A stretch of 64,000 nt of DNA from Steromphala cineraria (lineage: Eukaryota > Mollusca > Gastropoda > Trochida > Trochidae), in contig OU744736.1 of assembly GCA_916613615.1 (NCBI GenBank), forward strand, positions 3,994,330 through 4,058,329. Reading direction: 5' to 3'. The notes beneath the pieces are model-generated. The model did no database searches. It was not told the DNA's origin and saw only the letters and a program-made list of their open reading frames with translations. Of this stretch, positions 48,501 to 57,078 are shown piece by piece. Numbering within the stretch: position 1 is the stretch's first letter; the number at the start of each line of letters is the position of its first letter. Both the position numbers and the translations under genes were made by a program.

Positions 48501-49383
48501 GAATTCAATTGCTTTCCAGGACCCGCTCTCTGAAGTTCAAAGGTTGTCTGACTTCTTAGGTCTGCAGAGAAATGACGACCTGTGTAAACAGATCACAGAT
48601 AAATGTTCCTTTTCTAGAATGAAGACTGACAAAGAAGATTACACCTTTAAAGTTGACGGGGAAAACTGTATTTACAGAAAAGGTACACAACAGTAAAATG
48701 CATTTAGTAACGAAATGCGTTTTTGTTTCTTTGACAATTCAATTTTGCTCCGTACATTTGATGAACATTGAGCCCAGTGTTGTCATTTTAATGACAACTT
48801 CTCATCACATCAGGTAAATTCGTCGTCATTTCACGATATTTACCAATAATCTTAACTGAATGATGTCATGTAAATGTTATGTTATTTTTACACCTTTTTT
48901 CTACCTACAAGTATGATCTCCATTTCCTGTTTTGTTTAAGCCTACGAAATAGAAGCTGTAATATTATATTTCCGGAGGTTCTTTCTTTGAATGCGGGTCA
49001 TTACAGCTAGTTTAGTTTTGTGTTTCGATAGATTAATGACGTTCAGTTTTGAAAAGGGACAACTAGTGATAAGAGTCACGATATGAAAATGACGTTATTC
49101 AGCAAGAGCAATATGTTTATCTGAAGTAAGTCTCTATATATTGGTCAAATCGCTGATGTTGATAATACTCCATTTTCTTGTTTTGTAAGATTGTGATATA
49201 GAGTTTTTAAGTACATACTTGTTTTTCAGTGTTAAATAATTTTGAAAACTTCCTTCTCTAGGACAAGTAGGAGACTGGAGGAACTACTTCACAGAGGAGA
49301 TGTTGGATGACTACTACCATGTGTATGAGGAGAAGATGGCGGGCTCCAGGTTCTATCAGAGATATGCCAGACAGGACACATAA
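30555..49383 (+). CDS. Cytosolic sulfotransferase (SULT family), six exons
   Basis: Exons 30555-30587, 32934-33129, 34165-34485, 34839-34942, 48520-48682 and 49262-49383 join to 939 bases (312 residues), the usual SULT length of about 290-310. It would transfer sulfate from PAPS to a hydroxyl or amine acceptor in the cytosol. PAPS-binding motifs are in order: 5'-phosphosulfate loop FPRTGHHW (about residues 73-80, against the family's YPKSGTTW); the 3'-phosphate motif LRDPRDVIVSLYH (146-158, with R147 and S155 spaced as in other SULTs); and RKGQVGDWRNYF (271-282). H125 in NAHM fits the catalytic His. The loop Lys is replaced by Arg and the second Thr pair by HH. No signal peptide or helix is seen. 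The 11-residue first exon is inferred from a good ATG context (AAAGATG) and phase; starting instead at ATG 32913 without that exon is the main alternative. The substrate cannot be inferred. Confidence 0.88.
30588..32933 (+). other. Sulfotransferase intron 1
   Basis: A 2.3-kb AT-rich intron with donor GTAATT and acceptor CTCACAG. I see no exon, RNA gene or clear repeat inside it. Confidence 0.6.
33145..33500 (-). mobile_element. TTAA MITE, copy B, just inside sulfotransferase intron 2
   Basis: Begins GGAGCAGTAGCACGTTGTTT about 15 bp after the exon 2 splice donor and ends in CCCCCTAAAAAGGTCC...CCCTTTAA. It has the same orientation as copies A and E. The left target site is degenerate (GTAA instead of TTAA); the right TTAA is kept. 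Confidence 0.75.
35590..35648 (+). repeat. 21-bp tandem repeat containing TTCTAGAA
   Basis: AGGGACATTCTAGAATATCTC recurs at 35591, 35612 and 35633, preceded by a diverged copy near 35570. Each unit contains TTCTAGAA, a perfect inverted pair of the NTTCN/NGAAN type. Confidence 0.8.
35766..35838 (-). repeat. tRNA-like segment (tRNA pseudogene or SINE head)
   Basis: On the minus strand TAGCTCAGGCGGTAAGAGC folds as a D arm with an A box, and GGTTCGAATCC is a perfect B box; the span is about 73 nt. The acceptor stem does not close (GCCTCGG against TTGAAAC) and the anticodon stem is poor, so a functional tRNA is unlikely. Confidence 0.65.
36977..37121. repeat. Perfect inverted repeat, arms of about 46 bp
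   Basis: The arm at about 36977-37022 (contains AATCAAGGTAATAAATATCT) is the reverse complement of about 37075-37121, with a loop of about 52 bp made of repeated GTTTGTAAAG. It can form a long hairpin at the outer edge of the left 32-bp array. Confidence 0.85.
37121..38225 (+). repeat. Left array of about 32-bp repeats
   Basis: Units of 31-33 bp, consensus near GAAATGTTGACTTTGAAAAG plus TAATAATTTGAT, with substitutions and small indels. Chance open frames run through it on the minus strand (37533-37916) because the unit lacks stops in one frame; they are not genes. Confidence 0.88.
38229..38586 (+). mobile_element. TTAA MITE, copy C (most complete)
   Basis: Flanked by TTAA on both sides (38225-38228 and 38587-38590). 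The left end AGGGGCAGTAGCACGTTTTT and the right end GTGCTACTGCCCCT are inverted. About 358 bp, non-coding. Ends reading TTAAAGGGG resemble those described for T2-type/piggyBac-related MITEs. Confidence 0.85.
38590..41275 (+). repeat. 183-bp satellite with a four-unit higher-order repeat
   Basis: The marker CTACCCGACAA falls at 38649, 38832, 39016, 39199, 39380, 39563, 39747, 39929, 40110 and on to about 41208: roughly 15 units spaced 181-184 bp. Four variants are recognisable by the bases before the marker (ACATTTAAAAAGCAACT, ACACTTAACAAGCATCT, ACAATCAACAAGCAACT, ACACTTAACAAGCAACT). They run in the order 1-2-3-4 twice (38649-40110), giving a period of about 730 bp, then become irregular. Confidence 0.9.
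41276..42769. other. Core of the foldback-like structure, left part
   Basis: AT-rich, no gene recognised. Open frames at 41631-41864 and 42311-42625 have no known motif. Single diverged 32-bp units occur near 42560-42600. Confidence 0.45.
42770..44170 (-). repeat. Inverted, diverged copies of the 183-bp unit
   Basis: At 42770-42935, 42950-43110 and 43975-44130 the reverse complement of the satellite unit appears (AAAACTCGCCAAGCTTAATT, then GGGTATTGGAGTCAGAGCAG and GGTAGCAGAC). They are more diverged from each other than the + array units are. Confidence 0.8.
43267..43340. repeat. Nested palindrome
   Basis: 43301-43333 is a perfect palindrome with 16-bp arms (GACCAGTGACGATATA and its complement) and a one-base centre. 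The left arm also occurs as a direct copy at about 43270, and outer GGCACC/GGTGCC strings extend the symmetry. Confidence 0.85.
45060..45362 (+). mobile_element. Probable 3' end of a 5'-truncated LINE
   Basis: Ends TTAATAAAGAATTGAATTGA with an (ATTGA)n run at 45340-45361, the microsatellite type of tail seen on CR1-like non-LTR elements. No coding remnant is visible, so this is a tail-based call. Confidence 0.4.
45390..46275 (+). repeat. Pair of about 124-bp direct repeats
   Basis: 45390-45513 and 46150-46273 are close copies (shared strings include AGTTTTAAAGATCTATTGCA and GACAGGAAATTAAAAACTGC), 760 bp apart. The 636 bp between has no open frame with a motif and no primer-binding or polypurine signature. 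Confidence 0.75.
46990..48195 (-). repeat. Right array of about 32-bp repeats (opposite orientation)
   Basis: Reverse complement of the left array: AAAGTCAACATTTCATCAAA recurs every 31-33 bp with variation. Looser units begin near 46650. Open frames at 47543-47992 simply translate the repeat. Confidence 0.88.
48195..48365. repeat. TTTACAA-rich outer edge of the right array
   Basis: Repeated ATATTTACAAA and GATGATATTTACAA, with AAATAAATATCTTGTAAA twice. It mirrors the left edge at 36890-37110. Confidence 0.75.
48683..49261 (+). other. Sulfotransferase intron 5
   Basis: Donor GTACAC, acceptor TTCTCTAG. Nothing else recognised. Confidence 0.6.
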
Positions 49384-49490
49384 TTGTCCACAAAGCAATA
49401 CATACTTTTGACAAATTGTATGCTGACTCTCTTAAAAGACTAAGATAATGTCCTTATAGGAAAAGGAATGATGTTTCATTAAGGTTCAGC

Positions 49491-49666
49491 TAACTATAAG
49501 ATACTTAGTTCTTGTATTACTAACAGACTAAAAATCACGCTAGATACTCTCATACACCCAGATCAAACAAGTTTTATACCTGGTAGATGCATAAGTTATA
49601 ATGTCAGATTAATGTACGATATCATGTTTGAAATGAAAAAAGAAAATAAACCAGGTGTTGAACGCA
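49491..49666 (+). pseudogene. LINE reverse transcriptase fragment
   Basis: One frame reads through NRLKITLDTLIHPDQTSF, then IPGRCISYNVRLMYDIM, the finger/palm region (LIHPDQTGFIPGR) of L1-like reverse transcriptases. About 58 codons remain, with no catalytic box. It lies about 110 bp after the sulfotransferase stop codon, so it may form part of the 3' UTR. Confidence 0.75.
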
Positions 49667-49731
49667 GGTATGAGTAAGAAACTGAATTTACACCATCATA
49701 ACCTCTACCATATTTTGAAGTTTTGTTAATT

Positions 49732-49737
49732 AATAAA
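49732..49737 (+). promoter_or_regulatory. Possible sulfotransferase polyadenylation signal
   Basis: AATAAA 349 bp after the stop codon, beyond the LINE fragment. An earlier AATAAA lies within that fragment. The choice cannot be settled from sequence. Confidence 0.35.
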
Positions 49738-49739
49738 GT

Positions 49740-51750
49740 TTTTATTATAAATTTTCACATATGATATATAAAATATGTTTTCTCTGTTGATGAACATTTG
49801 TGTTATATCAAAATTTATTTCGGAACATTAAATTAGCATTCAATTCAAATTTTTTGAAAAAATTTAACACAACAATCTAAAGTTTTCTTGAAACGATGAT
49901 TCCATCAGTTTAAAAAATGACATGAAAACCCGAAATAATTGTAATTGAGAAACTTTTAAATTAAGAATTCAACTGAAGTGTTTATTTTCTTTTGCCTGGA
50001 AGTTTAGTACAGGCCACCATATCACCTCGAATCAATAGTTACTGTTTATTTAGGTACGTTGAATGCATCCATCTAGAATTCTCTGTCTCTCGTCTGATAC
50101 CCACGTCACACGTACCAGATATTATGATGTAAAAAATAACTTGATTATTATAAATTCGAAAGAACAAATCTTGCAAACATTATCGCACTCTGAAATATCA
50201 TTTTTGAAATTGAAATTGAAATACATGACTGTGTATCTACTCATAATCATTTCAAAATATAAGTGTCGTTTTTAAATTTGGGAATGAGGTTATTACTGCT
50301 GACAAAATAATATATGTACATGTACACTTTAATACTTGGTAAACATTTAGATTTTTTATATTGAAAACAAATTCTGCTGTTTTTAGTTATGGTGTCCTAT
50401 ATCGGGATCAACTCTACAAAGATAAGACTTTAAGGATAATGAACCATGCTGCATTACTGTAATGAAGTAAAATGAAGTACTTTTATGTATCATTTGGTTT
50501 AATAAATTACATACGGTAGACATGAAACAAATAGCGCTTCGTAAATGTGTTGAAATCGTACATGTATAGTATAATTACGTTCATTGGTAAAATATTTCCC
50601 CAAGAGAACAGTGAGTTTCCGTCTTTAAGCTCGGGGGTTAGATACGGGAATTCCCCGTATGACTACAATGTACAATGTCAAACGCAGCGCATTAGAAACC
50701 GTTCTGCTCTGGTTGATTACAGCTCTTTCGAAATGTTCTGATAAAGGGGTGTGTTGCAAGTGTCTAAAAGTGGCTTTCTTGAACAGCTGACAGCGATATT
50801 ATCAGTCAAATCCCATGAAAGCTCACGAGCGTCAAATGACCTTCACTTCAGTACCAAACTGTTGTAACGGACTGAGAATATATAACAATGCCAGAAATAA
50901 AATTGCCATGTTATTAAAACATGCAATTATTTTACCAATATTGATGCCTGACACGTCAGAAGCGAGGCGGTCGTTTAAAGTTTAACTGTGCGATTTCACA
51001 TTCTAACGTCCCATCGGGAAAGTCCAAATAAAGTGTATAATCGTCTAACAAATCCCGTCTTGAATGTACATAATGATATCGTACCAAATGCAGAGAAACT
51101 TCACTACAAGGAGGTAGCAGCTCTTTGATTTGATAAGTCAAACATTCACCACACGTGGACATGTCCAGGTGATTTAATGAGTGTGTCTATGTAATCGAAT
51201 GAATCGTTTAGATCTATCGTTGGTATATCTCTCCATTGATTTCCGAAAAGGTCCATTTCAACTATTTGCGCGATATTTGATAACTAAATTCATAGAAAAG
51301 TTTGCTTTCAAGAACAAAAAGGTGGACTTATATTACAACGACAATGAAGCCATACAAAGTGAGAAATACGACCCCCTTAATGTTCCATATTCTCCCATAC
51401 AGTCTAAAAATATACTCAAATGTGAAATCATGATGCTATTTTCGTCGCTTTGTTGTAAGACAATACTATCTTGTAAATCTGATAAGAACTGGTTAATTGG
51501 TATAAATAGAGTACGACTGATATATTCAACCTTTCGCAACATGGAATTCATTCATTGAGATCAGATTACATCAATTTGATCTCGTATTCTACCACAGAGT
51601 GCAGTCTTTGAATTGACGTCACTTTACCTGACTTTTGCAATTTAAGAACAACACAAACAATGAACAGTTTTGGTTACAGCAAGCTTTAAATACTGTTCAG
51701 GGTAACACGTTGTAGCTGACGACCTGTATTGGAAGTAATCTGTAGTCATC
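49740..51750. other. Intergenic region
   Basis: No gene is supported. Frames of 60-125 codons at 51181-51558 (+) and 51333-51551 and 50956-51162 (-) overlap or face each other and show no known domain. The minus-strand frame ending 50956 (LYLDFPDGTLECEIA) looks more protein-like than the rest but has no start, splice or homology support. Confidence 0.4.
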
Positions 51751-52239
51751 ATGATGAGTTTAATCAAGCTATTTGCTGTTGCTCTAGGTATGTACCCATC
51801 TGTCACTTTACTAATAGTATGTATCTAATATTACTTAAGACATTCACTGCCAAAATCCAAAACATGAACACCATTTTAACTATTTGTGTTGCCTGCGTTC
51901 CTTTCAAATTTGTACTATCCCGTTCCTTTTTGTAAGAAATATTGTTGGCAGGAAATGAACTTAAAAAATAAGATTTGAAATTTTCATTATTTTTTTCCCA
52001 TATAACGACAGTACTAAAACATGTTAGATTAGTGAAGAACTTAATGTTTTACTTTGTTCGCAAACAATCTATCTGTTGTTATTTTTCTTTATGTTATATG
52101 ATTGACTGCTGCTGATTTTAATTCTATTTTGAAGCACATTGATACACATAGATACACATTGTTAACCTTTCCCAACATCATTTCTTATTAATGCAGGTAT
52201 AAGGTCATATTCCTACTTCCCATAAGACATTTCTGTAGT

Positions 52240-52545
52240 TTAAAGGGGCAGAAGAACGTTTTGAGAGGGATTATAAGGTGATGTCAGGAAAATGAAAATA
52301 TATGGTTCCAATTGAGACAATGTATTTAAACTAAATGAAGCAGTAATAGGTCCAAAACATATGTATTGTTCAGTCATGCGATACATTTATCTTAAACAAA
52401 ACGAATTAAAAGTGTTCACAAAAAATGGCAACCAAGGACTTGGGAATCTTTATAATTTGTTCTCTGACTATGGAGGATTGGTTTGTGTGATTTTTGACAC
52501 TATCAAAATAGTACATTTAGCTTAAACGTACAATTATAAGTAACA
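52240..52545 (+). mobile_element. TTAA MITE, copy D (3' end lost)
   Basis: TTAA at 52240-52243, then AGGGGCAGAAGAACGTTTTG and the family body (GGTGATGTCAGGAAAATGAA). The right end dissolves into a TATA-rich run at about 52545-52590. Lies in intron 1 of the secreted-protein gene. Confidence 0.75.
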
Positions 52546-52844
52546 TATTATATATATAAATATATATAAATACATGTATATATAAACATATATACAAAAT
52601 ATAAAATCGTCCGTCCTTCTAAGCTATGCTTGTGAAGATCCTTTAACGTATAGCATATACAATCACCATATACATTTGCAAAACGTTTACTGCAAAACAA
52701 AACTTCTTTTCAATAAAAGATAACATTTCATATCTTGCCAGCTCTGACGACCTGTAGTTGTCTAGAAGCAGAGGATCTTTGTCCATCCATTCAGAGTAAG
52801 ATTGATGGATGTGTGAGCGACTTCATCAGTGATGTGCCTGCACT

Positions 52845-53745
52845 GGTTGCTCTTTTCAACAACACCTCGTCCGTCCTTAACTTGGCATCAACAGTTACCA
52901 CACAGCTTAATCTTATATGCGAGTGAGTGGTCTAGTTGCTCTCTTCAACAACACCTCGTCCGTCCTTAATTTGGCATCAACAGTTACCACACAGCTTAAT
53001 CTTATATGCCAGTGAGTGGTCTAGTTGCTCTCTTCAACAACACCTCGTCCGTCCTTAACTTGGCATCAACAGTTACCACACAGCTTAGTCTTATATGCGA
53101 GTGAGTGGTCTAGTTGCTCTCTTCAACAACACCTCGCCGTCTTTAACTTGGCATCAACAGTTACCACACAGCTTAGTCTTATATGCGAGTGAGTGGTCTA
53201 GTTGCTCTCTTCAACAACACATCGTCCGTCCTTAACTTGGCATCATCAGTTACCACACAGCTTAGTCTTATATGCGAGTGAGTGGTCTAGTTGCTCTCTT
53301 CAACAACACCTCGTCCGTCTTTAACTTGGCATCAACAGTTTCCACACAGCTTAGTCTTATATGCGAGTGATTAGTCTAGTTGCTCTCTTCAACAACACCT
53401 CGTCCGTCCTTAACTTGGCATCAACAGTTACCACACAGCTTAGTCTTATATGCGAGTGAGTTGTCTAGTTGCTCTCTTCAACAACATTGTCCGTCTTTAA
53501 CTTCGCATTAACAGTTTCCACACAGCTTAGTCTTATATGCGAGTGAGTGGTCTAGTTGCTCTCTTCAACAACACCTCGTCCGTCTTTAACTTGGTATCAA
53601 CAGTTACCACGCAGCTTAGTCTTATATGCAAGTGAGTGGTCTAGTTGCTCTCTTCAACAACACATCGTCCGTCTTTAACTTGGTATCAACAGTTACCACG
53701 CAGCTTAGTCTTATATGCGAGTGAGTGGTCTATTGCTAGTTGCTC
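52845..53745 (+). repeat. 89-bp minisatellite derived from the exon 2/intron 2 boundary
   Basis: GTTGCTCT starts at 52845, 52935, 53024, 53113, 53201, 53290, 53379, 53468, 53555, 53644 and 53739: ten units of 87-95 bp plus a stub. The first unit is the genuine end of exon 2 with its donor (GCGA|GTGAGT at 52923). The following units copy about 78 bp of coding sequence, the GTGAGT donor and a short intron piece (GGTCTA). Most units keep GTGAGT; one has GTGATT and one GTGAGTTG. Units are 94-99% alike by eye. Confidence 0.92.
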
Positions 53746-53759
53746 TCTTAAAAAGATGG

Positions 53760-54417
53760 ATATTGCTAACACTTTAATTTCTAGTTATGTAAATGTCATA
53801 TCTATATGCTTTTTATCAGTTAAATTCATGTAAAGATTAGATTATCTATTAAAAGTTGGAAATTGGAAACAAACCTTTAAATCTGAATCTAAGGATAATC
53901 TTAGGAAATAATAATCTACAAATTATAAATCTAAATCTGAATGTGAATCAGCAAGTCATTAAGAATGTTTATTTTCTAAAAACATCCAAACTCTTGGATA
54001 TAATTTAAATTGACAAAAAGTCAACATCACGGTGAATCAAAATGAATATTGAAAAGATTGCAATCTGACCTGAAATTAAATCCTAATTTTAATATTGATC
54101 TTTTAGCAAAGTAATTCGAGTTGAATTTTAATTCTCTTATGAAATAAACAGGATCTCAGCGAGTCTCGGAGTCAGTTTATGAATCAGAATATGGGATCAT
54201 AATACATATTTATCTTAACGCAAACATGAAAAAAAATTGAAGGTTGTGTTTCACATACGAACATGTCTCATTTGTTGCAAAGGTAAAGTTCTACAATCGT
54301 ATTTCCAAGTCTATCAGTCTAACATATAATTGCTGTCATTTTAGGTAAAATATTCTCATAACAAAACACCTGTTCATGCCACTTCTAATGACAAAATATG
54401 AATTTCCTTCTTTTCAG
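53760..54417 (+). other. Rest of intron 2 of the secreted-protein gene
   Basis: AT-rich with short AATCTAAATCTGAAT-type repetition (53860-53960). No gene. Confidence 0.45.
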
Positions 54418-54844
54418 TAACATGAGGAGCGTGGAACAATTCTATGGATGATTTTTCACTGCTTACCTTGCTTGCATGCCACAGGAGTGGGTCAAAACTC
54501 AACCATCAAAAGATGACGCAACTGCATCCGTCACTTACTTCTGTGAAATGCTCCCAGGTGGGTGCCAGGCTGAGTGTATATATCACAAGAGCCAGTAACT
54601 GTCGTGTCTATTAGTAATATAACAATTATCTAGATGTAATGATTCCAGATTAAGTATTGATACATTTCTGAGGATATTATCGTCAAATGTGTAACATTTA
54701 CTTTCATGTCATTGTTAAGACTATAAGTAGGCGAAGAAAATGTATTATTCATGGTGTCCCGACCCCTCAAAAGCTCAGATATCTCAGTCTACCACACCAT
54801 TTGAGTAGACATATATTTCGTTTATTTTAGCAACAGTGAATTAA

Positions 54845-55193
54845 AGGGGAAGCAGCACGTCACAAGTTTTTATATTTTCAATTCTTCATTGATAAGTGAA
54901 CGTCAATGCTTAATGTATCATTTTGATAGTGTCAAACATCTCATTACACAAACCAATCAGACATAGCCAGAAAACAAATTATGACAGTCCATTGGCGGTC
55001 ATTTTTATGTGAACACCTGCACTTTTAATTCATTCATTATGTGTAAGAAAAGGGAATCGCATGGCTGAACCACACAATATATTTTTGATTTAGTACTGCT
55101 TCATTTACTTTGGATATATTGTATTTCAATTGGAATTTGTATTTGTATTTCCATTTTCCTGACATCACCTTATATTCCCTCTAAATATCCCCT
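54845..55193 (-). mobile_element. TTAA MITE, copy E
   Basis: TTAA at 54841-54844 and 55194-55197; ends AGGGGAAGCAGCACG and ATATCCCCT. About 349 bp, in intron 3 of the secreted-protein gene, in the orientation of copies A and B. Confidence 0.82.
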
Positions 55194-55780
55194 TTAAAGA
55201 CGTAATAAAGATGTTATTTTCTTCTTTATAGAAACAAATGCACTTAATATTTTGATGGTTTGTAGTATAAGTTAGCACTATTGTCACTGCAGAGCTCGAC
55301 ATCTCCTGCCTGGTTGACAAGATCCTGGATGCTGGTATATGTATTGCGCTCTCTCACACCGGATCTCCTGACGTATCAACACCTGACGGCTATCTCAGCA
55401 ATACGTGCAGGTACGTACTGTTTAGTTAATTGTTGTCCTTTAGTTTAGTTAATTGCAGTACAGTTGTTGCATGTGGGGCTCTTTAGTTTTTAAAAAAAAA
55501 TGAAATGACCTCTTTGTGTGACCGATTTAATGGAAAAATTCGGTCAACTGACCTAATCTTTTTTAATTGACAAAATTCGGTCAAACTGACCTAATTTATG
55601 TCCTCTCATGGTATGATAAAAGGCCACTTTGTTCCATGAAAAAAATCATTCTCAGTCGAATCTTGAGAAGTGAGGAATCTCCTATGTTCTTGACATTATT
55701 GATTCTGTGGGCAGTTTACCTTGAAGACAGAAAATGGAGAATATGATGAGCAAGTATGGACCTCTTACTGAAACTGATAG

Positions 55781-56521
55781 ACAAATGGTAGAACTTCAGG
55801 AGTCTCGCTGTCATATCAGCTTGGTGGAGATGACATTGTGTTTGTGACAGCCACAAAGTGGAATGGAATGTTAAGTATACAATTCAGCAAGTATGATACT
55901 TTCCGTAATGGCAAGAGCTATCCTACCAGAGGAGGGATTATGTTGACTCTGAAACACTGGTTGGAACTGCCAGGAGTGTTCAAGTTCTTAGATGAGAATG
56001 GTAAGAGATATATTTATACACATGTTGGAACCAGTGTCTATGCCATCATAGAAGACCATGGTGTGGATCTCAGACACTGGGAGTTTAATGATAATATACT
56101 AGTACCTTCCTCAAAAGGTATTCTACTATCCCAGGATCAGTGGACACCATTGAGAGACGGTTGTGATGTGATGCCAGACTTTGTACCCGAACTCTTGGTC
56201 ATGTTACCCTCACCAAATGTTCATCTCAAACGAAATCATGGTGAAGAAGAAACTACATCTGAGGTAAAGAAAATGAAGAATGAAGAAAAGACCACATCTG
56301 ATGGAAGACCACAATATGAGGTTGCAACACCTTTTAATACATCAGATGAATTACCTCCAATGTACCTTGATTTGCTATCACCACCATTTGCTGATGATAC
56401 TGAGACTAAGGATTGTATTGACGATGATGACCTTAGTGTAAATGATGAACATTTTCACCAGAGTCAAATGGAGCATTTGCAATGTTCTAAATGTAACCCT
56501 GAAGATTGGATGAACTTGTGA
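55781..56521 (+). CDS. Protein with two PC4-like (p15) DNA-binding domains, element-encoded
   Basis: The open frame begins after TAG 55778-55780 and ends at TGA 56519-56521. The first domain (about 55811-55990) has GGDDIVFVTATKWNG, then LSIQFSKYDTF, SYPTRGGIMLTLKHWLEL. The second (about 56015-56160) has VDLRHWEFND and LVPSSKGILLSQDQWTPL. Each matches the PC4 pattern of a strand pair, a P-x-x-G-I-x-L turn and W-x-x-L helix. PC4 proteins bind single-stranded or melted DNA in transcription and replication. An acidic Ser/Thr-rich tail follows, ending CSKCNPEDW. No ATG opens this frame; an ATG at 55734 begins a good frame (MENMMSKYGP) that would need a frameshift near 55805-55820, so the 5' end may be broken. 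The family call is by eye. Confidence 0.6.
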   Translation, partial: TNGRTSGVSLSYQLGGDDIVFVTATKWNGMLSIQFSKYDTFRNGKSYPTRGGIMLTLKHWLELPGVFKFLDENGKRYIYTHVGTSVYAIIEDHGVDLRHWEFNDNILVPSSKGILLSQDQWTPLRDGCDVMPDFVPELLVMLPSPNVHLKRNHGEEETTSEVKKMKNEEKTTSDGRPQYEVATPFNTSDELPPMYLDLLSPPFADDTETKDCIDDDDLSVNDEHFHQSQMEHLQCSKCNPEDWMNL

Positions 56522-57007
56522 AGTGCATTATGCTCAGAGACTTTGGACTGTAAAGACGTGTTTTACAATCGCTCTTATAGCATGGATTCCTATGGATATG
56601 AGACTTTTGCTGATTGTAGTGGTTCATTACCAACTAGACCTGATTACACTTCCTTTGAGAAAAGACTGGAATCGTCTAAGGACTGGCCTCTTCAAATGAA
56701 GCAAACTCCAAGAGACTTGGCTCATGCTGGACTCTATTATCTGAATTGCGGGGGCTCGTGTATTTGTTTTAAGTGTGGTATGCGACTCAAAGAATGGAGT
56801 TCTACGTATGACCCCTGGGTGGAGCATGAGAAGTGGTCTCCTGACTGTGACTATCTCCGTATGGTTGGAGTGTCTACAGAAAGGTTTTCTAAAAAACTGG
56901 ATCTTGGGCTCCAACATCATTCAATTGAAGTCAAGGATAATATTAAACTGGTTGTACATATTTATATTGTACTGTCATTAACTATGCATTTCTTGAATAA
57001 ATTGTAG
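56522..57007 (+). CDS. BIR-domain (IAP-like) protein, element-encoded
   Basis: In the same frame as the PC4-like ORF and separated from it only by TGA 56519-56521. The first ATG is at 56582 (MDSYGYETF). The BIR domain (about 56675-56875) opens RLESSKDWP, continues LAHAGLYYLNCGG and has an intact zinc site CFKCG...EHEKWSPDCDYLR with spacing C-x2-C-x16-H-x6-C. BIR domains bind caspases or IAP-binding peptides and in IAP proteins hold back cell death. No RING or second BIR follows; the C-terminal tail is hydrophobic. It may be a captured host IAP fragment serving the element. Confidence 0.82.
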   Translation, partial: SALCSETLDCKDVFYNRSYSMDSYGYETFADCSGSLPTRPDYTSFEKRLESSKDWPLQMKQTPRDLAHAGLYYLNCGGSCICFKCGMRLKEWSSTYDPWVEHEKWSPDCDYLRMVGVSTERFSKKLDLGLQHHSIEVKDNIKLVVHIYIVLSLTMHFLNKL

Positions 57008-57078
57008 TTGAAATTTACAACTTGTGTTTGTGATATATAAATAGTGTGTTACCAAACTAATCTATTTAGTTTGTCATA

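Noticed and set aside
51181..51558. 125-codon + strand frame as a gene
   Set aside because: No known domain, a competing frame on the other strand, no splice or poly(A) context.
54449..54451. Selenocysteine codon
   Set aside because: Possible in principle, but no SECIS element was identified and the surrounding residues give no redox motif.
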